A stretch of DNA of 47,457 nt from contig CALUKD010000027.1 in NCBI GenBank assembly GCA_944321125.1, positions 1 to 47,457 of the forward strand. The letters run 5' to 3'. How positions within the stretch are numbered: position 1 is the stretch's first letter; the number at the start of each line of letters is the position of its first letter. Below are positions 25,339 to 33,485 of this stretch, in pieces. Below the pieces are notes generated by a model. The model searched no databases and was not told the DNA's origin. It saw nothing but the letters and a program-made list of their open reading frames with translations. Position numbers and translations under genes: made by a program. The DNA is from Candidatus Butyricimonas faecavium. GTDB taxonomy: Bacteria; Bacteroidota; Bacteroidia; Bacteroidales; Marinifilaceae.

Positions 25339-25467
25339 GTATTTATTTTAAATTTCTTCATTTTAAATTTATGATCCCAACAACACAAATTTGCATCTAT
25401 TCTGAAATTCAGAAGCGATCACTTGATTGGTGATATTAGATTTGATTAATCATAATTCATAAATTAA

Positions 25468-26226
25468 TTAGTTTGCCATAGCATCGTCATTCTCTTTGGG
25501 TAGAGTATCCAGTACTTCTTTAGCTGAAGCTACGTTGGGATTAACTTTGTCTTCCGTGATATGACCGTCCCGAAGGACTATGTTACGGCTACTGAATTGA
25601 GCAATTTCGGGATTATGAGTAACAAATATGATGGTTCTTCCTTCTGAGTGGAGGCGTTGAAATAACGTGAGAATCTCGAATGAAGTTCGAGTATCCAGAT
25701 TCCCTGTCGCTTCATCGGCAAGCAGGATCACCGGATCATTCACGATAGCTCTGGCAATAGCGACACGTTGTTGTTGTCCTCCGGACATCTGGTTGGATCG
25801 GTGGTTGATACGGTCACTCAGTCCCACGGCTTTCAAGGCTTCCGTTGCCTTCTCCTGGCGTTCGCGAGAAGAAATGGTCGGGTTATAAAGCAAGGGTAAT
25901 TCCACGTTTTCCAATGCCGTCGTTTTAGGTAACAGGTTGTATGATTGGAATACGAAACCGATCTTGCGGTTTCTCAACGTGGCCCGGTCATTTTTTCCCA
26001 TATCCCTGACCGCAATGCCATCAAGGTAATAGTCCCCCGAGGTGGGTGTATCGAGACATCCGAGGATATTGAGTAAAGTGGATTTCCCGGAACCGCTTGT
26101 ACCCATTATCGTTACGAATTCTCCGGTACGGATCGAAAACGATATTCCACGCAAAGCATGAACCGTTTCTGATCCCACCTTGAAATCCCGCCTCAGGTTT
26201 TCTATTTTTATAATATCATTTACCAT
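25468..26226 (-). CDS. ABC transporter ATP-binding protein (MacB/LolD class)
   Basis: A 252-residue ATPase. The Walker [10 protein letters not shown] is at 42-50, followed by a Q-loop in [20 protein letters not shown], the signature [14 protein letters not shown] near 147-160, Walker [14 protein letters not shown] and the H-loop in IIFVTHNPE. It energises the permease encoded downstream. The C-terminal tail of about 30 residues after the core ([16 protein letters not shown]) is slightly longer than in the shortest LolD proteins. It starts 21 bases after the adaptor gene in the same transcript. Confidence 0.94.
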   Translation of the reverse strand: MVNDIIKIENLRRDFKVGSETVHALRGISFSIRTGEFVTIMGTSGSGKSTLLNILGCLDTPTSGDYYLDGIAVRDMGKNDRATLRNRKIGFVFQSYNLLPKTTALENVELPLLYNPTISSRERQEKATEALKAVGLSDRINHRSNQMSGGQQQRVAIARAIVNDPVILLADEATGNLDTRTSFEILTLFQRLHSEGRTIIFVTHNPEIAQFSSRNIVLRDGHITEDKVNPNVASAKEVLDTLPKENDDAMAN

Positions 26227-26247
26227 GATTTCTATCTTATACGGTGA

Positions 26248-27420
26248 CTATTTTTTCTTTTTTTCTCCCGGACGTGGTGGCATGAACGGGTTGGATTCAC
26301 CGCTGTCGCCGGGAGTGGCAATATCTTTACTACGTTGAACACCCACAATCAAGCGGACTCCTTCTTGGATACCCTCTTTCACTTCTGAATAGATCCCATC
26401 ACTGACTCCTACTTTGATTACTTTGGGTATAATTCCTTCAGCCATTTGTAGCCAGACAATTTTCTCTCCTTTTCCGGCTTGTGGAACTTGTGGCATTTGC
26501 GGATTCTCTGGGGTCATTTCCGGGGTGAAACGGAAAGCTTTCAACGGGGCGAGTAGAATATCATCTTTTTCCATCGTGTAAACCGTGATATTTGCTGTCA
26601 GTCCCGGTTTTAATTTTAGTTCGGGATTCGGGGCGTCTATAACCACTTCGTAGGTAACCACGTTGGATTCGGTTGTCGGATTCAAACGGACTTGAGTTAC
26701 GTTGCCTTCAAACGTATCTTCCGGGAAGGCGTCCACTGTGAACGTAACACGTTGCCCTTCAAGAACCTGACCGATATCTGCTTCGTCCACGTCGGCAATT
26801 ACCTGCATTTTACGTAAATCATTCGCAATCGTGAACATGGTCGGGGTTTCAAAACTGGCGGCAACAGTCTGTCCCTCTTCAACTTCTCTTGATAATACAA
26901 CGCCATCGATAGGCGAATAAATCGTGGCATAATCAAGATTTGACTTTGCTCTGACCAACGTTGCTTGGGCTTTCTCGTATGCTTGTTGGGCTTTCTCGTA
27001 TTGATATAACGCTTCCTCGTATTCCGTATCGCTGATTAACTTTTTCTCGTGCAACATACGGAGGCGTTTGAAATTCTTCTCCTGGTATTCGTATTCGCTT
27101 TTACTTGATTTTAGATTAGCCATTTCCGAATTCAGTTCTGCTTCCAATAACTTACGGTCAAGCTCTGCAAGTAACTGCCCTTTTTTCACGACGGAATTGT
27201 AGTCCACGTAAATATGTGAAATTGTTCCTGAAACCTGAGTACCCACGTCTACTTTGGTAATAGGTTCTATCGTTCCCGTGGCGGTCACCGTGTTATTGAT
27301 AGAACCTCTTTTTAACTCGACGGTCTCGTACATTATTTCTTTTTTGTTTCCCGACCTGAAAAGGAAAAAGGCTCCTATGACGATGGCGATGACAATGATT
27401 ATGGTGACAATCTTTTTCAT
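26248..27420 (-). CDS. MacA-like periplasmic adaptor (membrane-fusion protein)
   Basis: A 390-residue HlyD/MacA-family adaptor. It has an N-terminal membrane anchor (about 4-21); a barrel-sandwich/lipoyl half (about 48-80, ATGTIEPITKVDVGTQVSGT); an alpha hairpin coiled coil (about 85-155, rich in Glu, Lys and Tyr repeats); the second lipoyl half (IYSPIDGVVLSREVEEGQTV); and a beta-barrel with the membrane-proximal domain. The tail is Pro/Lys-rich (PFMPPRPGEKKKK). It bridges the inner-membrane ABC transporter to the TolC-like channel. It sits between the TolC and ATPase genes with short gaps. Confidence 0.93.
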   Translation of the reverse strand: MKKIVTIIIVIAIVIGAFFLFRSGNKKEIMYETVELKRGSINNTVTATGTIEPITKVDVGTQVSGTISHIYVDYNSVVKKGQLLAELDRKLLEAELNSEMANLKSSKSEYEYQEKNFKRLRMLHEKKLISDTEYEEALYQYEKAQQAYEKAQATLVRAKSNLDYATIYSPIDGVVLSREVEEGQTVAASFETPTMFTIANDLRKMQVIADVDEADIGQVLEGQRVTFTVDAFPEDTFEGNVTQVRLNPTTESNVVTYEVVIDAPNPELKLKPGLTANITVYTMEKDDILLAPLKAFRFTPEMTPENPQMPQVPQAGKGEKIVWLQMAEGIIPKVIKVGVSDGIYSEVKEGIQEGVRLIVGVQRSKDIATPGDSGESNPFMPPRPGEKKKK

Positions 27421-27446
27421 GCTGTTTTTATAATTAATATTTTACA

Positions 27447-28778
27447 TTAGATTTCAATAGGTTGATTTTGGTAGAAATTAAGCAGTTTGAGGGAAAGAAT
27501 TGCCTCGAATTTTGCCTGTATTTGTTCTTGCAGAGCGGAGAGGTAGTTGTTTTTTTCCGTGAGCAATTCTACCGTGTTTTTCATCCCGGCATTGAATTGC
27601 TCTTGCACGAGATTGTAACTCATCGTGGCAGATTTCACGCTTTGGGTGGCAGCGATATACCTGCTTTGTGCTGAAATGACATTTTGATGGAGCGTTTCTA
27701 CCGTTTTCCACAATTCTTTGCGGGTGTTTAGTTCTTCTAAACGGGCAGTTTCTGTTTGTAGTTTTGCTTTCTCGACAGCTGATTTAATCTGACGGTTTTT
27801 GGAAATAGGGATACTTATATTGATTCCCACGTTTTCGTTTAATCTATTATTTAGTTGTTTTGAAAAAGAATAATCTGAATCCGAGTCATGATTTGTGGAT
27901 ACCGATGCGCTGAGAGAAATACTGGGTAGACGATCACTTGCCGTAATTTTTTCTTCTAACTGTGCTGATTCAACGTTTAACCGGCTATTTTTCATTTCGG
28001 GCATCGTTTCTAGTGCAATCCGGTAAACTTCTGTTAAGGAAGGAGCGGGTTCTAGAACCTGTGAGTCTTCCAATTCGGGAAAGTACACCTCGAAATTGTC
28101 TGTCGGTTCTAATTCTAACAATTGTTTTAATTGTAATTTATTTAAAGTCAGAGTGTTTTCAGCCATTGTTACATTGTACTGATCATTACTATACTGGGCT
28201 TCAATTTGAGCGTAATCGCTGGAAGCGATAGAGCCGGCTGCCAGTAATTCTTTGGAGCGTGCCAATTGTGCGGCAGAAGTTTCTAAATTTTGTTGATTTG
28301 TCTTTAATGATTCGTGTGCATAAAGTATCTGTAAGTAGGCCTCGGTAACGGCAATCTCGATATCGTTTTCTGCCATATTAACCTGATAAGCTTGCGCCTC
28401 GTTCGTGATTTGTTGCTGGCGGATAGAACGGGTTAATTTACTCCCGTTGTAAAGAGTTAACCCGCCATTCAGCGTATAACTGCCCGTGTAGGCACTCTGT
28501 GATTTGAACTTACCGTTCGTTTGTTCTATTTTCTGGTGTCCCCACCCTTGGGAACTACTGAATGTCAACGAGGGAAAAAGTTGAGCTTTGGCCTGTAAAA
28601 AATCGACGTTGCTGCTTTTTTGTGATACTTTTGCTGATTGCACCTGAATATTATTTTTACGGGCGTAATCGATACAATCCTTTAGATTCCAAGAAGAAGT
28701 GGGCTTTTCCTGAGAAAAGCCCATCAAGGATGGAATGATTATAAAAAGGATGGTTGCAATGTTCGTTTGTATATTCAT
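27447..28778 (-). CDS. TolC-family outer-membrane efflux protein
   Basis: A 443-residue outer-membrane channel protein. A signal peptide (about 1-22, ending MGFSQ) is followed by two OEP repeats, each with long helices of the TolC type, for example SLKTNQQNLETSAAQLARSK and the matching second-half helix TVETLHQNVISAQSRYIAAT. The frame opens at 28835, but a promoter at 28805-28835 overlaps that region, so the ATG at 28778 is preferred. It is the first gene of the tolC-macA-ATPase-permease operon and forms the outer-membrane exit duct. Confidence 0.92.
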   Translation of the reverse strand: MNIQTNIATILFIIIPSLMGFSQEKPTSSWNLKDCIDYARKNNIQVQSAKVSQKSSNVDFLQAKAQLFPSLTFSSSQGWGHQKIEQTNGKFKSQSAYTGSYTLNGGLTLYNGSKLTRSIRQQQITNEAQAYQVNMAENDIEIAVTEAYLQILYAHESLKTNQQNLETSAAQLARSKELLAAGSIASSDYAQIEAQYSNDQYNVTMAENTLTLNKLQLKQLLELEPTDNFEVYFPELEDSQVLEPAPSLTEVYRIALETMPEMKNSRLNVESAQLEEKITASDRLPSISLSASVSTNHDSDSDYSFSKQLNNRLNENVGINISIPISKNRQIKSAVEKAKLQTETARLEELNTRKELWKTVETLHQNVISAQSRYIAATQSVKSATMSYNLVQEQFNAGMKNTVELLTEKNNYLSALQEQIQAKFEAILSLKLLNFYQNQPIEI

Positions 28779-29108
28779 AATTACTTTTTGTTTTTTCCTT
28801 TTTACAAAAATATAAGGTGTTGAAAGCGAATGCAATTAATTTAGATGTTGAGAAGTTTTTTCCCGATGAATGAAGCATTTTTGTCGATAAGAACTGGTAT
28901 ATGGACTTTTTTGTTTATCCGCTGAAAGGCTAGGATACCTCTGGTATTGGACTATGTTTACTAAGGATTCTCCTAAATATTGGTTTATAGTTTATTTATA
29001 CCATGAAGAATTAAAATAAATTGACGAATAGTTGGTATTGGCATTGATTTTATTTAAAATTTGTATCTTTACGCATGATATGTTTGTTGTGTTTTTAATT
29101 TGATATTT
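28779..29108. other. Divergent intergenic region
   Basis: About 330 bases between the divergent efflux and GH109-like genes. It contains the efflux promoter (28805-28835) at one side. Near the other side is a weak candidate for the GH109-like gene: TATCTTTA (29064-29071) with TTG at 29044-29046. I see no RNA gene or clear long repeat in the middle. Confidence 0.6.
28805..28835 (-). promoter_or_regulatory. Efflux operon promoter
   Basis: On the minus strand there is a -7 element TATTTTTG (28805-28812) and a TTG (28833-28835), 20 bp apart, giving a leader of about 20 nt to the ATG at 28778. Confidence 0.6.
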
Positions 29109-30524
29109 ATGAAAAAAATAACATTTGTGTTTGTTGTGGCAGTCATTTTGTGCGGGATAATTTATTCTTGTACGAATGGAGTATCTGAAAAGGAAACTAA
29201 AAAGAGTTTAATGATTGAGGTCCCCGTGCCGGAACGTCCGGCCGGACAAAAGGATGTGTTAAATCTGGTAACACCCAAGTTGGATACCGTACGGGTGGGT
29301 TTTATCGGTTTGGGTATGCGGGGACCGGGTGCGGTGGAGCGATTTTTACATATCCCTGGAACAAAAGTGGTCGCTTTATGTGATATTCGTTCGGAACAGG
29401 TTGAAAAGTGTCAGGCAATCTTGAAGAAAGCCGGAGTTCCGGAAGCTGCCGGATATTCTGGGAGCGAGGATGCTTGGAAACAGCTTTGTGAACGGGATGA
29501 TATTAATTTGGTGTATATTGCCACGGACTGGTTAACTCATACCCCGATGGCTTTGTATGCTATGGAGCATGGAAAGCACGTGGCTATTGAAGTGCCTGCG
29601 GCCATGAACATGGAAGAAATTTGGGCGTTGATCAATATGGCAGAAAAGAAACAATTGCATTGTATGATGTTAGAGAATTGCGTGTATGATTTCTTTGAAT
29701 TGACAACTTTAAATATGGCCCAACAAGGAGTATTTGGTGAAATTTTACACGTGGAAGGTGCTTATATTCATAATCTGGAAGAGTTCTGGCCTTATTATTG
29801 GAATAACTGGCGTATGGATTATAATCGGAAACATCGGGGGGATGTTTACGCTACCCACGGAATGGGACCAGCTTGCCAGCTATTGGATATTCATCGGGGA
29901 GATAAAATGAATTATCTGGTATCTATGGATACGAAGGCCGTTTCTGCTCCGGAATATTTGAAGAATAAAACCGGGGAAGAGGTAAAAGATTTTAAGAATG
30001 GCGATCACACGATTACCTTAATCCGCACGGAAAACGGAAAAACGATCCAGATTCAACATGATGTGGTATCACCTCGTCCGTATAGCCGGATGTACCAGTT
30101 GACAGGAACAAAAGGATTTGCCAATAAATATCCGGTTTCCGGGTATGCACTGAAACCGACGCAAGTTTCTTCGGATGTGGCTCCTGACCACGAGAACTTG
30201 AATTCACATGGCTTTGTGCCGGAAAGTGTAAAGAAAGCTTTGATGGAAAAATATAAACACCCGATTCAGATCGAACTGGAAGAGCAAGCCAAAAAAGTGG
30301 GAGGACATGGTGGAATGGATTTTATAATGGATTATCGTTTGGTATATTGTTTGCGGAATGGTTTGCCATTGGATATGGATGTGTATGATTTGGCAGAGTG
30401 GTGTTGTTTGGGAGAACTGACTGCTCTTTCTTTAGAGAACAATAGTGCTCCGGTGGCAATCCCTGATTTTACCCGCGGGGGCTGGAATAAAATTAAAGGG
30501 TATCGCCATGCGATGGTGAAGTAA
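29109..30524 (+). CDS. Gfo/Idh/MocA-fold lipoprotein, GH109-like (alpha-N-acetylgalactosaminidase type)
   Basis: A 471-residue lipoprotein with its lipobox ending IYSC (C21). The N-terminal Rossmann domain binds NAD(H): VRVGFIGLGMRGPGAVERF, then VVALCDIRSEQVEKCQ. The catalytic half has blocks typical of GH109: GDVYATHGMGPACQLLDIHR and GGHGGMDFIMDYRLVYCL. GH109 enzymes cleave terminal alpha-GalNAc by an NAD-dependent redox mechanism and act on mucin or blood-group-A-type glycans. Family membership is well supported, but the exact substrate is inferred. It is monocistronic, with no SusCD neighbour. A TTG at 29100 would add three residues; ATG at 29109 is preferred. Confidence 0.87.
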   Translation: MKKITFVFVVAVILCGIIYSCTNGVSEKETKKSLMIEVPVPERPAGQKDVLNLVTPKLDTVRVGFIGLGMRGPGAVERFLHIPGTKVVALCDIRSEQVEKCQAILKKAGVPEAAGYSGSEDAWKQLCERDDINLVYIATDWLTHTPMALYAMEHGKHVAIEVPAAMNMEEIWALINMAEKKQLHCMMLENCVYDFFELTTLNMAQQGVFGEILHVEGAYIHNLEEFWPYYWNNWRMDYNRKHRGDVYATHGMGPACQLLDIHRGDKMNYLVSMDTKAVSAPEYLKNKTGEEVKDFKNGDHTITLIRTENGKTIQIQHDVVSPRPYSRMYQLTGTKGFANKYPVSGYALKPTQVSSDVAPDHENLNSHGFVPESVKKALMEKYKHPIQIELEEQAKKVGGHGGMDFIMDYRLVYCLRNGLPLDMDVYDLAEWCCLGELTALSLENNSAPVAIPDFTRGGWNKIKGYRHAMVK

Positions 30525-30541
30525 ATTTACGATTTGAATAT

Positions 30542-30577
30542 AAAATAAAGGCACTCTGAGATGAGGGCCTTTATTTT
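30542..30577. terminator. Bidirectional terminator
   Basis: Perfect 11-bp arms AAAATAAAGGC and GCCTTTATTTT with a 14-base loop, between the convergent GH109-like and hydrogenase genes. The A/T-rich outer arms give a T-run in both directions. Confidence 0.85.
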
Positions 30578-30587
30578 GTTAATTATA

Positions 30588-32009
30588 TTATTTTTCTAAT
30601 GCTTTCTTGATCTGCCGTTTAGCCAATGTAAGTGGAGCCAGTGAGCAAGGGCCGTTCACACAACCACCTTCACAGGCCATTACTTCAACGAATTGTGCTT
30701 CCGGTTTCTTTACCATGGATTTCAATAACGTTTGATTCTTTTTATCAAGTCCTTCAACAGATAATGTGGTATAACCATTTCCTACTGCCGCAACAATGGC
30801 GTTACGTACTCCTCCTGCTTGAGCATATCCCCGACCGTATTTTGTTACTTCCGGGTTTAGCGGTTGTTCCTCGCAATTTTCCGGGTTGATATCATAAGCG
30901 ACCATAAATGCACCCAATTCTTCGAAGCTCATTACGTAGTCTACTTCCGGCACGTATGTTTCTGCTTCATAACGTTTAGCAAGACACGGGCCGATAAATA
31001 CCACCTCTGCATTTGGATATTGTTCTTTTACACGGCGGGCAGCGTAGACCATCGGGCTTCGAGTATCCGAAACAAACGGTTTTACCATGGGTGCGTGTTT
31101 GTCCACCCACCCCACATATGCCGGACAACAGGAAGTGGTCATGAAGGGCTTACCTTCATGCATACGTTCTTCAAATTCTGCTGCTTCATTGCGAGAGGTA
31201 TCTTCTGCCCCCAAGGCAACTTCTACGACTTCATCAAAACCGATGGCTTTAATAGCAGAGAGAATTTGGCCGGGAGTCGCATTGAACTGTCCGTTGATGG
31301 CAGGAGCCGGGATGGCGATAATTTTTTTCTCCGGATCTGTGATACTCTTGTATATGTCAATGATCTTAGAGCGTTCCATAATAGCTCCGTACGGACAAGT
31401 TTGCATACATTTTCCACAGTAAATACATTTATCCTTGTCTATATGTTCTGTGCCGTCTTCTGCTTTTGTGATGGCTTTTACCGGACAAGCTTCTTCACAT
31501 GGAACCGGGGTATAAACAATAGCATGGTAAGGGCAAACTTTAGAACATAAGCCACAACCCACACAGTCTTCTTGCGTGATGCAGGCTTTCCCCCCCTTAA
31601 AAGAAATGGCTGCTTTGGGGCAGTTCATCAGACAGGGACGCCCTTCGCATCCACGACACATATTCGTTACGAAATATTGTGATTGCATACAAGCACTACA
31701 AGCTTCATGAACGACAGAGAGGATATTCTCTTTTGTGTTTTTATTGTCAAGAGCTTTCTGTGCAAATTCTGACAACGGGATCAAGTCGATCTCTTCGTCT
31801 GTGATCTCGAAACCTAATATTGATATGATCTTGTGTTTCAAGATATAGCGATCCTTATGCACACAACATTTGATCGGTCGTTTATTTCTTGGACGCATTT
31901 CCACGGGTATGTACTTTACGCCATCTACTAGATTTCTTTCTTTTAAAAGTTTTACAATTCTAATCAGTAACTCACGTTTTGTGAGCATTGCAAAATTGTC
32001 ATACAACAT
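30588..32009 (-). CDS. [FeFe] hydrogenase, group B type
   Basis: A 473-residue iron-only hydrogenase. Its ferredoxin-like N-terminal half has many Fe-S cysteines: C118/121/126/130, C149/152/155/159, C171/175 and C195/198/201/205. The H-cluster domain (about 230-473) carries all three signatures: TTSCCPAYVGW (C294 proton-relay, C295 ligand), FIGPCLAKR (C342) and EVMACEGGCVNGP (C446, C450). The GPC form of the second motif and the NGP ending of the third match group B rather than the classical group A. It probably disposes of ferredoxin electrons as H2, as shown for related Bacteroides enzymes. It is the last gene of the locus and overlaps the ferredoxin gene by 11 bases. No HydE/F/G maturase is in the window. 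Confidence 0.92.
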   Translation of the reverse strand: MLYDNFAMLTKRELLIRIVKLLKERNLVDGVKYIPVEMRPRNKRPIKCCVHKDRYILKHKIISILGFEITDEEIDLIPLSEFAQKALDNKNTKENILSVVHEACSACMQSQYFVTNMCRGCEGRPCLMNCPKAAISFKGGKACITQEDCVGCGLCSKVCPYHAIVYTPVPCEEACPVKAITKAEDGTEHIDKDKCIYCGKCMQTCPYGAIMERSKIIDIYKSITDPEKKIIAIPAPAINGQFNATPGQILSAIKAIGFDEVVEVALGAEDTSRNEAAEFEERMHEGKPFMTTSCCPAYVGWVDKHAPMVKPFVSDTRSPMVYAARRVKEQYPNAEVVFIGPCLAKRYEAETYVPEVDYVMSFEELGAFMVAYDINPENCEEQPLNPEVTKYGRGYAQAGGVRNAIVAAVGNGYTTLSVEGLDKKNQTLLKSMVKKPEAQFVEVMACEGGCVNGPCSLAPLTLAKRQIKKALEK

Positions 32010-32256
32010 TTCTTACTTCCTCTTTAACGATTTGTATTAAACTATTTTTACTAACGCCTGCAATTCGTTTACCATTTACCTCTATAAATGGAGGGGCTTG
32101 CTCGCTTTCGCTACACCCTAAACATGGAGAATAGCTTACGTTAAGATGTTCGAGGATATTTTGGGGAAGAGATTCAATCGCATCTCTCAACTCTGCGCCA
32201 CCCATGACATAGCACATGGTTCCTACGCATATTTTTACATTTATCTTTTCCATCAT
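31999..32256 (-). CDS. Thioredoxin-like [2Fe-2S] ferredoxin (second copy)
   Basis: An 85-residue thioredoxin-fold ferredoxin of the NuoE/HydC-like type. Four cysteines suit a [2Fe-2S] site: C11 and C15 in KICVGTMCYVMGG, and C44 and C48 in SYSPCLGCSESEQAP. It is expected to pass electrons to or from the hydrogenase encoded directly downstream. Compared with the 82-residue copy at the start of the locus it has a different cysteine spacing in the second half. Two adjacent ATGs make the start uncertain by one codon. Confidence 0.85.
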   Translation of the reverse strand: MMEKINVKICVGTMCYVMGGAELRDAIESLPQNILEHLNVSYSPCLGCSESEQAPPFIEVNGKRIAGVSKNSLIQIVKEEVRNVV

Positions 32257-32289
32257 GTTGTGAGTTGGTTTTGTTTTTGATTTTATCCC

Positions 32290-33474
32290 CTAAATATACA
32301 TAATCTCTACATCTTTCAAATACTTAGTCTCCAATAAAAATTTTATTTTTTTGACCACGTTTCTCCGAATCTCTAACTCCACGGGGAGGTTGGGATCCTG
32401 GTGAGCCGTGTTTATACGGGTTCCCACGAGTAACGTAATTTTATCACTATTCAACAACATTTTCACCATCATTTCTGCCGGTCCGGCTTCCCGATGGCGG
32501 TCAATATCTCCTTCTGTTAAGATACGTTCAACCTTACCTAACGTCAGGATCCCTTCCGTGACAAGATCGACACCTTCCATCTTGGAGATGGGAGGGAGTT
32601 CTTTGTCTACGATATTCATGTCAACTTCCATTTTGGCTCCCAATTCTCGGGAGATAATGGTAGCCGTAGTCCCTCCGCACAGGATCTTTTTCCCTTGAAA
32701 TTCCCGTACCCGGTTGGCTAGGTATTTATCATTCTTCTCGTCATAGGGAGGTCCTGTACATACAAGCAAATTGCGGGGTTTCCGCATATAGATAACACAA
32801 CAACTCGTGTCATCCTTCAACGAGTACCCATCGTTCTTTTCTGCCTGATTTACTATTTTATGTGCCAATTCCTTGGCAGATATATCATTATATTGATTTA
32901 CCAGATTTGCAATATATTCCTTTGCCCCGTCTTCCCATCCAAAAGGCATTTTGGCTGTTCCCATTCCGGATTGGCTGACTCCATCGCTAAAAAAGATAAT
33001 CCGGTCTTCTTTTTCTAGTGTGAATTCGGAAATCCACAGGAATGTGTTGTCCAAGTCTTCCCGTTCTACCGGTATTTTTTCTTTGGGAATGTTAATAAAA
33101 CGTCCGTTACGGTATAGGTAATAGGGAGGGGTTTCGTATTCAATAACTTTCACGTTACCGAAACAATCAATATCACAGATACAAAAGGTCGAATAACTGA
33201 TTTTTCGCACCATATCTTTCGGCAAGGTATTCATAATCGAGGTAGAGGTACGCAGGATGCTTTCATTCATGGCAGTAAAGTTCATGGCCATGGTTGCTGT
33301 CATCGTGGATAGGACACAGGCTTTGATCCCGCTTCCCAAGCCATCTGATAGTACGCTAATGACACGTCCTTCGCCTTTTAGTTTTTGAGACATAAAACAA
33401 TCTCCACAGACTATATTACCTGCTTTATTCTTCTGGAAGAAGTCAACCTCGATGAAATTACCGTTGTTTCTCAA
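32290..33474 (-). CDS. SpoIIE-type PP2C serine phosphatase with unknown C-terminal domain
   Basis: A 394-residue protein. Residues about 1-230 are a SpoIIE/PP2C phosphatase domain with the metal-binding aspartates in VLSDGLGSG (about 43), RIIFFSDGVSQSGMG (about 160-175) and LKDDTSCCVIYMRK (about 220). Residues about 233-394 form a further domain (LLVCTGPPYDEKNDKYLANR, KKILCGGTTATII, VDLVTEGILTLGKVERIL) that I cannot assign to a family. It lies 11 bases after the sensory hydrogenase gene in the same operon, so it probably carries the output signal of that sensor by dephosphorylating an unknown Ser/Thr target. No kinase or anti-sigma partner is adjacent. Confidence 0.86.
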   Translation of the reverse strand: MRNNGNFIEVDFFQKNKAGNIVCGDCFMSQKLKGEGRVISVLSDGLGSGIKACVLSTMTATMAMNFTAMNESILRTSTSIMNTLPKDMVRKISYSTFCICDIDCFGNVKVIEYETPPYYLYRNGRFINIPKEKIPVEREDLDNTFLWISEFTLEKEDRIIFFSDGVSQSGMGTAKMPFGWEDGAKEYIANLVNQYNDISAKELAHKIVNQAEKNDGYSLKDDTSCCVIYMRKPRNLLVCTGPPYDEKNDKYLANRVREFQGKKILCGGTTATIISRELGAKMEVDMNIVDKELPPISKMEGVDLVTEGILTLGKVERILTEGDIDRHREAGPAEMMVKMLLNSDKITLLVGTRINTAHQDPNLPVELEIRRNVVKKIKFLLETKYLKDVEIMYI

Positions 33475-33485
33475 GACAAATGAAA

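Noticed and set aside
28779-28835. Upstream start for the TolC-like protein
   Set aside because: The segment overlaps a consensus promoter and would hide a normal signal peptide behind a charged extension.
30864-31550. 228-residue open frame on the plus strand over the hydrogenase
   Set aside because: Antisense to the conserved H-cluster domain; its Cys/Phe-rich composition is an artefact of the opposite frame.
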